64,000 nt of DNA from Dioszegia crocea (Eukaryota > Basidiomycota > Tremellomycetes > Tremellales > Bulleribasidiaceae). Made by a program: the position numbers and the translations under genes. Where the stretch lies: assembly GCA_001600615.1 (NCBI GenBank), contig BCKK01000007.1:1359494-1423493 (forward strand), given 5' to 3'. Within the stretch, counting starts at the first letter, position 1. Each line of letters starts with the position of its first letter. A model generated the notes under the pieces. The model was not told the origin of the DNA, did not search any database, and saw only the letters and a list, made by a program, of their open reading frames with translations. Of this stretch, positions 23,026 to 35,436 are shown piece by piece.

Positions 23026-24715
23026 ATGCTTAGCCGTACTGCCCGTCCTGCTCTCGCCCTGGCGCGCTCCGCCGTCGTCCCCCAGCAGACTATGGGGATG
23101 GCCACGCTTAAAGAGGTCGAGCAGCGTTTGAAGTCGGTTAGGAATATCGAAAAGATTACCAAGGTCAGTCTAGGCTGGGTCGGGGTGGTGTTGGGTTAGG
23201 AATGGCGAGTGGAGTAGAAGTGTGGGAGCTTGAACAAGCGCGGAGGTCCTGAGAGGGACCCTCGTCGGAGAGACGACGGCGGAAAGTATCCTAATTCCAA
23301 ATATCCGCAAAACCGAATCATACCTCTCCATCAAGCCGAACTTAGCTCACTCCCCAGTCTATGAAAGTCGTAGCATCCACCAAGCTCACCCGTGCCGAAC
23401 GTGCCATGCGCGAAGCCAAGAAGTACGGAGCTGCCAACAATGAAATCTTCACCAACTCCGCTTCTGCCGATTCGGAGTCTTCCGCCCCGGCCGGCAAAAT
23501 CCTTTACCTTGCAATGACATCCGACGGTGGTCTTTGCGGTGGTATTCACTCCGGTATCACCCGTTTCCTCAAGCGAGAGCAGGCGAAGGAGCAGGGTGCT
23601 GTGGCTGTTGTGGGTGATAAGCCCCGTGCACAGCTGGCTAGGGCTATGCCTGAGTTGTTCCGTGTTTCTTTTGGTGGGGTGGGCAAGGATGTGCCGACCT
23701 TCGCCGAGGCTAGCGTTATTGCCGATCAGGTCATGAAGAACGGTGGAGAGTTTGACGAGGTGAGTTTGGGTTTGGCAGTGGGTTAGGGCGAGGGTGTGGT
23801 GGAGTACTGGGAGACGTTGCCTGTCTTTGACTCGTCCCTGCTCTTTTTTCAGCTCGCCATTTCGTCCCTGCCATTATCCTCTCCCTCCATCCATATCCTT
23901 CTACCCATTCAATTCTTCCCCATCACCCACCTGCCCTTTGGGCCTTTCTCCCCACATCACCCATCCTGCACCCTTCATTCCTCCCAACCTTTTGCCAATC
24001 CTGCCCCCAAGCCCAATTACCCCATACTCTCCCCACCTCATCGTCATAAACCCCCGCTAACCTTTAGATCCGCATCGTCTACAACAAATACCTCTCTGCA
24101 ATCTCGTACGAGCCCGCAATTCTCAAAATCATCACTGCCGCGGGCCTTAAATCAGCGGCCGGTTTCCAGGCATACGAAATGGAAGATGACAACTCTTCCG
24201 ATTTGGCCGAGTTTGGATTGGCCAATGCCATCTACACAGCTTTGGTCGAGGGTCACGCGGCGGAGATTTCGGCGAGGCGGACTGCTATGGAGAATGCTTC
24301 TAACGTGAGTTTTGCGTCTAGGGTGGATTTGGGTTGTTTGTAGTCGGGGTGGCTTAGAGCGGGTTGAGAATCGAGTTCAATCGGGGCCTGGGAGATTTGG
24401 GGATGAGAGGCCGGGGAGTGAAATATGGAATGAGACGTGAGGAATGAGGAGGAGTTTGTGTAGCGAGGATTTTGGAAGATCGGCGATGAGCCTCCCGCCT
24501 ACTGTTGTCCTGAAAGCGTCTTCCAACAAATTCAATTACCCCTCTCTCAGCCTCCACTTCTTCCTCACCCGTCTTCATTACACAAATGTCAACCGCTGAC
24601 TTCCCAGAACGCCCTCGACATGATTGGCTCCCTCCAGCTGCAGTACAACAGAGGTCGTCAAGCCGTCATTACCACAGAGCTCATCGACATTATCACCGGT
24701 GCCTCGGCGTTGTAA
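23026..24715 (+). CDS. ATP3: Mitochondrial F1-ATP synthase gamma subunit (294 aa)
   Basis: Four exons, all phase 0: 23026-23163, 23358-23759, 24068-24304 and 24608-24715. The N-terminus [16 protein letters not shown] is a mitochondrial targeting peptide. The mature part opens with [32 protein letters not shown], as in gamma subunits, and closes with [33 protein letters not shown], the C-terminal helix that forms the rotor axle. The subunit turns inside the alpha3-beta3 head and couples proton flow to ATP synthesis. Length and motif order are normal. Introns 1-3 (194, 308 and 303 nt) are long for this genome, whose introns are mostly 50-70 nt. Confidence 0.95.
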
Positions 24716-25203
24716 GCGGACGCGAATGCGGACTATGGCGAGGTGGGATTGGGGAGTAGGGCGGAAGGATGGGGATAGGGAAATTGGGATGGGCGATGGA
24801 GTGGATGTAGGTGGTGCGGTGGACTATTGCTGCCGGTGAGGAATGGAATAGTGGGAAGGAGGGGAAGGTTGGAATGGAGTGAAGTGGGGGATAGGGAGTG
24901 TCTAAAAAGGATATGCAAGACTTAGAGGCTTGGGTCATTGGGGTTTTATGGCGTAGCCTCTCTGGCCGTACGCTTCTCTTGGGCAGAGCGGTACTACCTC
25001 GTCACTCGAGCTTCGAGCGTCATTCGAGCTTCGAGCTGATCCTAATAAAAACCCTCCATTGGGTCTCTACACGGTTCATCCAGGCTGCCGAAGAGGACCC
25101 AACTGGTGTGATCTCGAGACGTTTTATAGAATCAACACAATCTCCGTCGATACTACAGATTCATCATCCACTATACTATCCCTACTCCCATCTACCCTAC
25201 CCC
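24716..25203. other. Intergenic between convergent genes
   Basis: Holds the 3' UTRs of ATP3 and the WDR70-like gene. It includes a short direct repeat TTCGAGCTTCGAGC-like at about 25005-25040. No coding signal was seen. Confidence 0.6.
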
Positions 25204-27906
25204 CTACTGCCCACCCCCACCCCCACCCTCCCCCTCCCCATCCTCCCCATCCTTCTTCGCAAACCTCAACAGCGCCTCTCTCGGATCCTCAAACCGAACT
25301 TCATTCGGATACAGACTATGCACAAGTCCCTGCATCGCACTAGCTCCCAACCGTCCACCTTTCCCAACACCCGCTACAGGTTCTTGCGGCTTCATCTTTT
25401 TCGCACGTTTATCTCTCTGATGTAAAGATTCACCATATTTCTGATCTGCGAACATTGGTAGAGCATCCGGATTGAATATGACGGGTTGTATATCTGCTGA
25501 TGAAAAGCCTGGGTCGCGGGGTGCTGTTTTTGGCATTTTGGCTAATGGGAGGAGGGCGCCGTGTAGTGATGAATTGGGAGAGTAGAGGATGTGGAGAGCT
25601 CCTTTGGAGGTTGAGGCGAATATCTGGAGATGTCAGCTGGGGTCTGGGGAGGGGTGTTTGGGCATGGGTAGTCTTGGGCTGGGGTTCTTCATCGCTCTTG
25701 TCCGCTTGTCCGATACGCGCCGCTTGTTACTGGAGCTTGCTTCTCTTCTTTTCTCTCCTATAGACGGCTCTGGTGCTCCGATCCCCCGCCTAGCTTTAAA
25801 GTCCATCCTGGTACATCCTCGACAAAACGGCCCAACGCCCAATGTCCAACTATCCTCCCTTTGCTTCGCCTCAAGAACTCCCCCTTCACCTAAAACTCCA
25901 CAAACCTTTCAGACACATTAAATAAAACTCCCACCCAGACCACAAACTCACTTGATTAATCCTCGAATGCCACCCAACCCTAACAACCGCCCCTTCCCCA
26001 ATAGCCACCCTTCTCTCTTCTTTCAAATCATCCCCATTGAGGAATACAACCGATCCTTTATCTCCCGCCTTAGCAGGGGGTAGACCGGTAAGGATTGATC
26101 GTTCGTCAGGGGAGAAAATCAGGTTGGTTTCGGAATATCGGTTCTCGAGGTCGGAGGCTACGGCCAGGGGTTTACGCATTGATCTGAGGTCCCAGACTAG
26201 TTGGTCAGCGAGGATCCAGCTCGGTGTGGGTCTGAAAGCTGGATGGAGGGACATGCGATGATGGGGGATATAGACTAGTAGTTGGAGAAGTTTTGGTTCG
26301 GCCGAAGCTGGCAAAGCGAAGTGGATAGGATGAATAGGTAAAGGATGGATGAGACTCACGCTTGACTGTGTTATCTCCACCTCTAGTAGCCAATCGCCGC
26401 CCATCCCTGGCAAACACCACCCCACTCGTCCGACTTCCCTTCTCATGTGCCGTCTCACAGCTCTTATCCGGCCGGGCGAGGTTGGAGCTTGTCGACCAGA
26501 CGTGTAGTGTACCATCCAGGCATGCTGTAGGTGTCAGTCATGTCCAAAATTTGAAGCTCTGAGTTGTGCCAAGCTCCTAAGAAGCTCGCTCAGATCTTGC
26601 TCCCTCCATCAAAACCTCATGTCCACTCCATCGGAACCTCCATCCTCACATCGCCTGGCCAGACCTGATCCACTCTCCTAATGTCTCCTGCATTCCCGGA
26701 CCCGGTCTTATACATCCATGAAACCAAAGAAACACTCACCTCCCGCGATCAACTTCCCATCGTGACTCCACGCACAAGTCGTCACCATCGTCCTCGCCCC
26801 TCTCTCTTTAGACTTAACAACAATCACCTGTTTCTGCTTTGAGCGATCATTGACGTCCCATATTCTGTAATGGTCAGCTTCACTCAACGTAGAAGGGTAC
26901 GTATCTGCCAGCTCACCGAAGGGTTGAATCATTTGAACAAGTCAAAAATCGGTTCTCGTCCGTTGGGTGGAATCGGCCGGCGTTGATTTCGGCTGTGTGG
27001 CCTCTGCGAAGGTTCAGCTGAGGTCACTTCGAGTATTGTTCTGAGGAGCGCTTCCTACAGCTGAGCGTAGACTTACTTCGTATTCTTCATATCTCGGAGG
27101 TAGACGTCTCCTTTTTGGAATTCCAGCCTGAGAGAGTCAGCTTTTTCTCTTTGCCTCACTTCGAACAGATCCCTCTCCTCGACCGATCCGCTTCTCCTCG
27201 ATCTGACCTCAATAGGGCAAAACCAAACTCACACAGTCTCCTCCCCTCCATCCCTATCGAAGACCTTCGGCCAAAAAGTCCCACTAACAACCAACACCTT
27301 CTTCCCATCCGCACTCCAATCCAAATCATGAACCAAATAATTCCCATTCGGTTCCCAACTCTTAAAAGGCTTAAGCCTCGCGTCCATACCCCCAAAATCC
27401 CACAACTTCGCATCATAGTCATAACCCCCCGTCGCAATTCTTGAACCCGAAGGATCAACCGATAGTGCCGATACCGTCTTGGTGTGATCTTTCAGGATGA
27501 TTTCGTGGGTGATGGGTGTTCGGTCTGGTTCTTCTTCGTCGTCTGATACTTCGAGGTCCGAGTCGTCGTCCGCTCCAGCGGTAGGGGAGGCTTTACGCTT
27601 GGTTCCGGTGCTGGCGGAGGGTGGCATAGGTCCGATTTCTTCTTCATCCCCTTCCTCCTCTGCTACGCCTTTCTCTGCGCCTGCTGCCGTTCGTGGTTTC
27701 GAAGGTCCAGCTTCTGCCTCATCTTTGACTTTCACTTCTTCCTTGACCGGTACAGCCTGCATCATCAGTCACATCTCCAAGACTGGCTGGTTAGGACGAA
27801 GACAACTCACCTCGGCTCGCTTTGTAGTCTCCACTTTCGCCGCCATATTCACCGGCGCGGCTTTCGTCTTCTTGCCGAAGCTCATAGGCAGGCCGAACGC
27901 GTCCAT
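25204..27906 (-). CDS. WD40-repeat protein, WDR70-like
   Basis: The start at 27906 gives MDAFGLPMSFGKKTK, then an acidic linker with EEEIGPMPPSAS. The WD40 propeller follows, beginning THEIILKDHTKTVSALSVDPSGSRIATGGYDYDAKLWDFGGMD near 27370-27500 and continuing through FEPNGNYLVHDL-like, KVLVVSG and VFDRDG segments and further blades in exons down to 25886. The C-terminus has DPREALLRFAKK and ends in an acidic/Gly tail. HEIILKDHTKTVSAL, YDYDAKLWDFGGMD and the PREALLR tail are hallmarks of WDR70. In S. pombe and human cells WDR70 works with the DDB1-CUL4 ubiquitin ligase at DNA breaks; that role is inferred from family. Exons are many and short, and not all boundaries were checked. Confidence 0.85.
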
Positions 27907-28109
27907 CCTGGGCCCTGGTTCTGTGATTAATGAGATAAGAGGTGGATGTATGGTTCATAGATGTTAGAGCAGTCAGTTCAGGCTTTCGGTGCCGGATATG
28001 AGTGGTTCCGGAGGACTTTTGCGGTAACACGGCTGAAAGGGACATCTCTTTACTCTCTTTGACCTATACCTCGCCTACTACTTCCAGCCTTAAAGAGGCG
28101 CCATTTCTG

Positions 28110-28760
28110 ATGCTCATGGTTTATACGAGTAGCACTGCCGCCGTCATCCCCACATCAGGTCTAGCCGTTGCTGAGGGCCCTGAGTTAACGAATTCGGCCG
28201 CGAGCGCCGTGTACGCCCTTGCCGAGTTAAGGCAGGCGATCCTGGGGATGCTGGATGAAGCGCATCTGGCCGCCTGCATCCCCTCTTCAACTTCAAACAC
28301 TGCCCCATCGACATCGAATATCCCGGACATCCGGCGCAGGACACACAAAACGGCTGAGGTCCATTTCAAGCACGTCCATCGATCCGTTTGGGATCAAGAT
28401 TTTAGCCGATTCGCCACTATAGCCTCTGCCTCCTTATATACCTTAACCTCCTCCACCCACTGGAAATTAATCCACAACTCTCCCTCTCCGATCTCCCCGA
28501 ACTCATTTCAGTCATCCGAGTGCTCCTCCCCAATCTTGTAAACTTCCAACTCGATGTGGCGGGAATCGAGATCGCAGAGGAGATCTGCAAGTGGTTGTTG
28601 AGGGTGGATTTACTTGAGGCGATAGGATTCCTTGCGAGGACTGTTCTTCTCGCCCCCGGACCGACCGAGCCGCCCATGTTAACATCTTGCATAGCATCAC
28701 CTCCCTCACGGTCATGGGCGCTACCACCAGATCCGGCCTTTCAATCCCTTGGAGGATGAT
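28110..28760 (+). pseudogene. Degenerate F-box-protein relative of the downstream gene
   Basis: Starting at 28110 a frame reads LAELRQAILGMLDEAHLAACIP, resembling the F-box-like start EIRQQILAALPNRDLARTMRV of the gene at 29427. In a second frame around 28468-28610 comes DLPELISVIRVLLPNLVN and VAGIEIAEEIC, matching DLPQIIWTIRNYMPNLKA and LGGIENAEAIC of the intact gene at the same relative order. In a third frame (from about 28669) AAHVNILHSITSLTV resembles its FNILRCLSSITT. Most of the intervening protein of the intact gene is absent. Either a deleted and frameshifted copy or a gene with unusual splicing; decay is the simpler reading. Confidence 0.6.
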
Positions 28761-29240
28761 CGTCCAGCAGATGATGGGTCGGACGATACATCCGATGCCT
28801 TATACGCCGTAAGGGAAGGGGGAAGTGTGCAAGATATGGACGATGAGGATGATGTGAACGCCGATCAGCTCCTCGGGTCAGAGTATACGAGTGATGATGG
28901 GCAGGGTGTGGACGGAGAGGAGGGAGGTGATGGTGAAGAAGAAGACGAAGGTGGTCGGGTCGACCGAGATGCGGTCCTACTATGGAAACGAGCCGACAGA
29001 TATCCGAGGGAGATACTTGAGCTTGACGACAGGCGGTCAGGCTACTCTGACGCGCGAGGCAGATTGGATTGGTGAAGCTATTGGGGTAGACCACAGGGTA
29101 TGTCGCTGGATTTGTCTTTTTTGGTTATGATGACTGTTCTGTACCATGCTGATATTTTCAGGAGCGCTCGTCAGATCGGTACTGTTGCCAGGCCAAGGGG
29201 AGATTTTGGTCTTGTAGACTGTACGCCAATCTGCATTTAA
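28760..29240 (+). other. Possible exons of an unrecognised product
   Basis: An acidic open frame (DMDDEDDVNADQLL and further D/E/G) spans about 28752-29075. In another frame, STEMRSYYGNEPTDIRGRYL..GGQATLTREADWIGEAIGVDHR runs into a good donor (GTATGT at 29099). After GCTGAT..TTTTCAG at 29160 the frame continues GSARQIGTVARPRGDFGLVDCTPICI to a stop at 29240. The intron is convincing, the product is not recognised. It may be the 3' end of the degenerate copy just upstream. Confidence 0.35.
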
Positions 29241-29426
29241 CTCGATTCTCGTGCATACTTGAGCTTCGTCCTCGCCTGGTAGCATATCTAGACCTACTCA
29301 GCGAGTGCAGAGCGATCCATCGCAGTGGTGCAGTACATCGGCAGCAACGTATACTTGATGAGCGCACGGATTTGTGGAAATTGTGCCCTAAACTTCCAAG
29401 TGGCGAGACACCGTCCATCCATCATC

Positions 29427-31386
29427 ATGCCCAACCAAAGCATGTCCATCCTCTCCGCCGATGCGGCAGAGAACCGCTCTCCCAGCATCAAAAGGATGTA
29501 CCAAGTTACTAGTAAGGGGCCAACTTTGGAGATGCGGCCAATGCCGGAAGAGCCCAAACTGGCAATGCCCAAAGTGCCCAAAAGATCGTCCGGAGAGCGG
29601 GCATGGTGCGTGCAGGAAATACGACAGCAGATCCTTGCCGCTCTGCCCAATCGGGATCTGGCGAGGACAATGAGGGTCAGCAGGGGCTGTTTTGAGGATG
29701 CGGCGAGGGAGCTTTATCATGAGTTGAGCTATGATCGTGTGAATTTGAGGCTGGATCGGACGACTGTGAGTCGTTTTTCCTATTCTTGGGTATAAAAGAG
29801 GCTGACATTTCCCAGACTCGGAAACGTATATATTGCGATGCGGTCCGAGTTGTCGATGCTCGAGCAATGACCATTACCCCTGCTCTACTCGACGCTCTCG
29901 GTGTCGGACGGAAGAACGCGAACGGACCTCGGAATCGGGCGAAATACCTAGACGTCTACCGGTCGGACGTCCTCGATCTCATCGTTCCCCCTCTTCGCGA
30001 GAAGTGCAGGGGAATACGGAAGATCCTCCTCGGTTCCGGTTCTCACAACTTCGGACCGCCCTTCTGGGTCGTCCAATTCAATTCCCCCTGGCCATATTCC
30101 AATCCGCACCTAATACCAGACTTTGCATGGGAACCTGATTACGGACACATCGACTACGTGTCTACGTACGAATTTGATATTCTTGACGGTCCCCCTCCTC
30201 GCATCAAACCTCCTCCTCAATCCCCTATGCCCTCAACGACTTACACGGTACGGAATCGGTTCGACCTGGTACTACGCGCGTGTATGCCACCGGTATCGCT
30301 CGAATTCGCCGAGCAGTGGCATCTCGCCATGACGGACGGACAAATCTCGGAAGGTCTCTATCGAGGCCTGAACGTCAATACCCTCCCTATATCCCTCGCC
30401 GTCCTTTCGGGCATCTATCACAAGCAGAAGGCGCTGCGGTATCATGATCGGCTCAACGAGATACATGCCTACAATGTCCAACCCTGGGACATCCATGATT
30501 TCCTGCGGTTAGCCAAAGTGGCCGCTACATCCATCACAAAACTCGACATTTCGGACTATCCGGAACGGGAACTTCAAACTTTACCCCCTAAAACCACCTT
30601 TGCAGATCTGCCCCAGATCATCTGGACCATTCGGAACTACATGCCGAACCTAAAGGCGCTTCGGTTCAATCTGGGAGGGATCGAGAATGCCGAGGCGATC
30701 TGCTGGGATATGCTGGATGAGTGTATGTTGGCGGAAGGCGGGCCAATCAAGGATCTCTACGTCATGACGTCCCAATACGACACTCCCCTCTTTAATATTC
30801 TCCGCTGCTTGTCATCCATCACTACGCCGGACGCAGATATCGAGGTGGATAATATTAAGGATGGCGGGTCAAAGGTGTGGAATGCAGAGAATCAAATGGC
30901 CTTTTGCCGATATATCAAAAAGTAAGCCTAAAGCCTAGAAATGAGCTGATCCTGTTCAGCCAAGAACCGACACCTCGCGCCTATCTCTCTATCGTCGACT
31001 TCACATCCGCTCTCGGTATCACTGAACCCCTCCAAGTGCTCGACCTCACATACGACAAGCACGGTCGTCCCCATCGGCTCGCCGAGGCGAAAGCTGCGAC
31101 TTGGTCTAGGCAAATCAAGCTTGGTGCAACGACAGCCATTAAAAGTCTTATCCCCAAGTTCCAGACTGGTCTGCTGGAGTCGACCGAGGCGGCCTGTCAA
31201 TTCCGGGCTATCTCTGCGGACGGGACAAAAGAGGAATTGCTGGAGGAGGCGCAGAAGTTGCTCAATGCGGTCGTGGCAACTAGGGCGGCGGCCAAGGCGA
31301 TGGATGTGATTCAGACAGGTGTTGAGGCGGACATCAGGGCGTATGTCGAGGCGATCAAAGCGGGAGGTCAGCCTGTTTTGAAGTAG
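29427..31386 (+). CDS. F-box-like protein (623 aa), intact
   Basis: Three exons: 29427-29765, 29816-30921 and 30960-31386; splices have GTGAGT/GTAAGC donors and GCTGAC/GCTGAT branch sites. Residues around 60-95 (CVQEIRQQILAALPNRDLARTMRVSRGCFEDAARELYHEL) look like an F-box. The rest shows leucine-rich spacing such as LKALRFNLGG but no clear LRR array. The C-terminal exon has helical Ala-rich sequence (VVATRAAAKAMDV). F-box proteins recruit substrates to SCF ubiquitin ligases through Skp1; the substrate here is unknown. The start at 29427 was chosen because it yields a continuous frame shortly before the F-box; the ATG at 29445 is a second choice. Confidence 0.7.
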
Positions 31387-31787
31387 TGTGGCGTAGGATA
31401 CGGGCGGAACGGGAAGGCTGCGGATGAGGGGATTACGGTATTGTTTGTATAGGATCCTAGGACAGCTTCATCATTTTGTAGTCATACCATAGCATTTTGT
31501 AGTCCTTGTGTAGCTCATGCACAGCTCGATCATCGAGCAGGACGACCGAGCCAGCCATCGGCATCTGAGCCCACAAATCTTACAGCTACTGGACATGGTG
31601 CATCGCCACCGGCCTCCGACGGAGACCGGCGAGTTGTTTCGGACCAAACACGGAAAATCCGTCCCCACTAGGAAATTACACTGCCATCTCACTCTTTGCC
31701 CCTCTTCTCATATACACTCATATCTCATAGCAGCCCATATACAGCATCAGCCATCAGCTACAGCAGTCCCACAAGGACCATTTCGCC
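31387..31787. other. Intergenic
   Basis: A 400-bp gap between two genes on the same strand. It contains a short direct repeat of CATTTTGTAGTC (about 31472-31504). The pyrimidine-rich CATATACACTCATATCTCATAGCAGCC before 31788 is likely 5' UTR. Confidence 0.5.
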
Positions 31788-34107
31788 ATGAGTCAACCCG
31801 GATCTCCAGGCTCGAGGACACCGGGATCCGCCCCCGGTAATCCTCCCCCGGAGCCTGGCTCTGTTCCGGCCACATCTATTCCCTCACATATGAGAGCGGA
31901 ACGCACCTCTATATCTTCCCCATCTCCTTCTACTCCATCGCAAGCCGCATCGACCACTCCTCACGAAGTGGAACACGAAAATACGTCTCCGAGTTCGGCG
32001 CGTCATACAGGGCACAGCGTTTCTGTTTCCCTTCGTCCTCGCTCAGATTCCAACGCCAGCGCCAAGCATGCCCCTCTACGTGGTATCCGAACCTCTTTTG
32101 GCAGTGCCCGCGAGGCGAAAGCTCAGCCGGATGACGAGGAGGCGAATCTGACCAGTGAGGGTGGCGAGCCGGATGCTAGGCGGAGAAGGCGGAGCTCGAT
32201 CGTCGATCGTCTGAGAGACAGCGTGTCAATAGCTGCACCGAGGGAGAGGGTGTCGTCCGTCGGGAGTGGACCTGCAGGATACGAAATGATGGGATCTAGG
32301 AAGAGTCATGACGGAGGCGACGAGCGTGGTCAGGAGTTGAACGATGAAGTTGTGGGGATGCTGGATGTTATCGACCCGGAGGTCTCGACTGGTAAGTCTG
32401 CGCCTTATCTGTCTGGCGTATGGCTGACGCTGTAGTGAATCACTTGCAGAACGTTACCAATGGTATCTTTTTGCCTCACTTTCCAGCGCTTTGGTCTCGG
32501 AGGCCCGAGATCAAGCTCGGGAATGATGACAACGACAACAAGTGAGTCTGTTGCGTCTGCCCTAAGCTTCCAAGCTAATCTATGCAGCCGCTCCAATCGT
32601 CACGAACCAAGCGACACCGACCATCCTGAACCCGAAGGCACCCGCAAACGCTCATCGACCGTCGCGAGTCTTTACCCTTCCACCGACCGTCGCCCTTCCT
32701 ATCCTCGCTCGAGCATGCGGCAATCTGACCCAAACTCCATACCCCGCCTAAGCACCCGTAACCAATCCAATTCCAACAGCCCCGCCGACACACCCTCGGC
32801 GCAGTACCCTCCCAAATCTGCCGAACTCCACAATACCAACTCGCGCGATTCTTACGCGTCAGACCATGAGCTTGACGCGCACGTTCGCCAAGTCCTCCAT
32901 GAGTCTAAACGGGAGAAGATTAAGAAAGGGATGAAGGGTCTATGGGTGTTTCTCAAAACTCCCATGGGATTCGCAACTGGGATATACGGTATCCTGGTTG
33001 TATTCTGGGGAGCGGCAATTGTCTTCTTCTTGGCTGGATGGATTCCTACGTCGGATAAATGGTGGCAGGATCGTTGGGTCGAGATTTCGAGTCAGATCGT
33101 TAATGGCTTGTTTACCATTACGGGTGTGGGGTTGATTCCTTGGCGTGTTCAGGATACTTATCGTATGTCTTTTCGGTCCGTGCTGGGACTTAAGCTGACT
33201 TACTAGGAATGTCGATTATCTGGACATTACGACAACGGCTACATCGACTACGCAAAAAGCAGGGCTTACCCCCTGTTGCCGACCTGAACGATATCGAAGA
33301 CCCCAAGGAGCAAGATGACTACGTCTCGGTGTTGAGCGATAAGGAGCGGGCGTCATTGAAGTATCAGCAAGAGATGTTTGCGAAGAGTCAAGTGAGTCGG
33401 CTGCTTCTTTCTCCTCGCGACTCTTCATTTGTTCTCTGTTCCATTTGAGAGAGACGACTACAAGGCAAATGCAATTGTTGACTCTTCAGACTTGGTACCG
33501 TCCCCATGCCACCTCAACCCACCGCGCCTTCCCTATGTCTTGGGCACTATGGAACACCATCTTGATGGACCTCAACTCGGCATTCCAGTGTATCCTTTGC
33601 GGATGTATGTGGGGTCTAAGCCAATACAAACGGCCGGCATGGACGACAGGGAGTTTGATCCCCTTGAGCTTTTTGTGCGGAATCGGAGCCGGAGTGTGTA
33701 TTTGGCAAGGGTAAATTTGCGCCCATCTCCCACATTGAATTTCCTTTGCCCGTCGCTCTTGGTACTGCCGAAGATCCAGCTGACATGTCAGATCCGCCCG
33801 TACCAAGAAACGCGACACAGTAACCGACAAGCTCCGCCAGGCACTCGGCGTCCCGATGGCTATGGCGCCCATGGCGATTGCTGTTCCTGCGGGCCGGCAA
33901 GGCGGTATCCTCCCCCTCATCGACAAAAAGAAGGCAGCGGCCGGATCAGCCGAGAACATCACGCCTCTTCAGCCCACCCAAGATTCACTGAGCACGACGG
34001 GATATCCTGCGGCGTCGAACGGCGCGAGGGAGAAGGATACAATAGCGGAAGAAAGGGAGGAGGAGGTACGGGATGGGTCGAGTGAGGCGGGCAGGCGGAC
34101 AGCTTAG
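31788..34107 (+). CDS. DUF2985-family integral membrane protein (668 aa)
   Basis: Six exons: 31788-32391, 32436-32541, 32588-33162, 33207-33391, 33490-33710 and 33792-34107. The N-terminal 350 residues are Ser/Pro-rich and disordered. A membrane core follows: FLKTPMGFATGIYGILVVFWGAAIVFFLAGW (first membrane segment), DRWVEISSQIVNGLFTITGVGLIPWRVQDTYR, then WYRPHATSTHRAFP and two more hydrophobic segments (WALWNTILMDLNSAFQCILCGCMWGL and GSLIPLSFLCGIGAGVCIW). This is the signature order of fungal DUF2985 proteins (Pfam PF11204), whose function is not known. The cytosolic tail is charged. All splice junctions preserve frame. Confidence 0.85.
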
Positions 34108-34611
34108 GCTGACGATGGGTACCTGGAATTAGGGGTGAAGGTTGGGCATCATTGATCTTGGTAAGTTGTATCTGGGCAGGGACAATGTGGACGGAGCTAA
34201 TGATTGCAGTAGTGTTTCTCAGTGTGTGTAGTTGTCGTCTAATTTGCTGGTGGGTAGAATGCAGCGTGTAGTAAACGCTACAGACATTGGCGACGGAAGC
34301 GAAAGAGCCACATCCTCCCTTACCGCTTCGGAAGCTTGAACCTGGATCTCGGACTTACTCGTCATTCGATAGGGGCTGCGCATCATCCTTTCACGTCGCA
34401 TCCCGTATACCTTCCTTTGTGGATAGTATATACGACGGCCCAGTTATCACAGTGTAGATGGGCTCAAGTGTGTGAATGTCTGCGCTGACAATCAGATTGT
34501 TTACGCACTGTCGTCGGCAGCAATACAAGGCTTCCCAACAGTCACTCTACACTCACCAGCACTTGATTACAGGCAATTATCGACAATTGAAACCTCGAGC
34601 AGACCTGCAAG
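34108..34611. other. Intergenic
   Basis: A 504-bp gap. I see no coding or structured element beyond the likely terminator region of the upstream gene and promoter of the next one. Confidence 0.5.
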
Positions 34612-35436
34612 ATGGTCGACAAAGACATACCCCCTGTCGAGACTTCGCCGCCCATCTACACTTCCGCCCTCAGACGACCGGGGACCGAAGAGGACGAAGC
34701 GTCATACAGCCATAGTGGTACTATCGACCTTTCGGCATTTTCACCTCCGATCCGCAGCATCCATCCTCTCCTTCCTTTCTCAGTTATCCACCCCATCACC
34801 CTTCAAGTACAGCCACCCAGTACTCCCCGTCTCATATCCGCCACTGCTGCCTTTACGCCTCATGCGCAATACCATCCCTCCCCTCCTGATCCCTCTCGAC
34901 AGCCTATTGCCCATCGAGGCAGTCCCGCTCCATCCAGCATCGGCAGTCTGACCGTCCGACCTGGCCTTCTTGGGTCCAACCAATCAACGCTCAAACCCCT
35001 CCTTCCGGCTCTTCTCTCACCATGGCGTCATACAGGTGGCGATACTAAAGTCGACGCAAGGGGGAAATCATGGCAAGAGACCGATTCGCATACCGCTCGG
35101 AAGCCAGAACGTCCAGGCTGGATCGGGAGTTTGGGCGAGGTGAAGATGGTTGATGAGCTAGAGGTGGAAATGTGTGTGTTGTGCGGCAGGGCAATGGGAA
35201 GGTCAGAGGTGGAAGTCAAGGAGTTTGAGCTGGGAGGAGCGGCTGCGGGGCTTCATTTGTTGGGTACGGCCAGTGGAAGTGGGGGTGGGTGGAGGAATAC
35301 CGATGGAGAGGGGTTGGATCAGATGATGGATGGCCTAGGGCTGGGGGTGGGGCGATGGATGATCTGCCGGGATACTGCGAGTTGTGATGCTGCGGTGGAG
35401 AATGCTGTGTTTGCAGACGATGAGGATGAGGGGTGA
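34612..35436 (+). CDS. Orphan protein (274 aa)
   Basis: Single open frame beginning MVDKDIPPVETSPP. The N-terminal half is Pro/Ser-rich (probably disordered). The C-terminal half is more ordered and contains MVDELEVEMCVLCGRAMG, a CxxC that could be half of a zinc knuckle, and ends with an acidic DDEDEG. No partner CxxC is obvious, although WMICRDTASC adds two more Cys. A donor-like GGTGAG overlaps the stop codon, so a further exon is possible. Function unknown. Confidence 0.5.
   Translation: MVDKDIPPVETSPPIYTSALRRPGTEEDEASYSHSGTIDLSAFSPPIRSIHPLLPFSVIHPITLQVQPPSTPRLISATAAFTPHAQYHPSPPDPSRQPIAHRGSPAPSSIGSLTVRPGLLGSNQSTLKPLLPALLSPWRHTGGDTKVDARGKSWQETDSHTARKPERPGWIGSLGEVKMVDELEVEMCVLCGRAMGRSEVEVKEFELGGAAAGLHLLGTASGSGGGWRNTDGEGLDQMMDGLGLGVGRWMICRDTASCDAAVENAVFADDEDEG

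Noticed and set aside
24990..25040. Short TCGAGCTTCGAGC direct repeat considered as a regulatory array or start of a CRISPR-like repeat
   Set aside because: Only two units, directly adjacent, no spacer pattern; too small to interpret.
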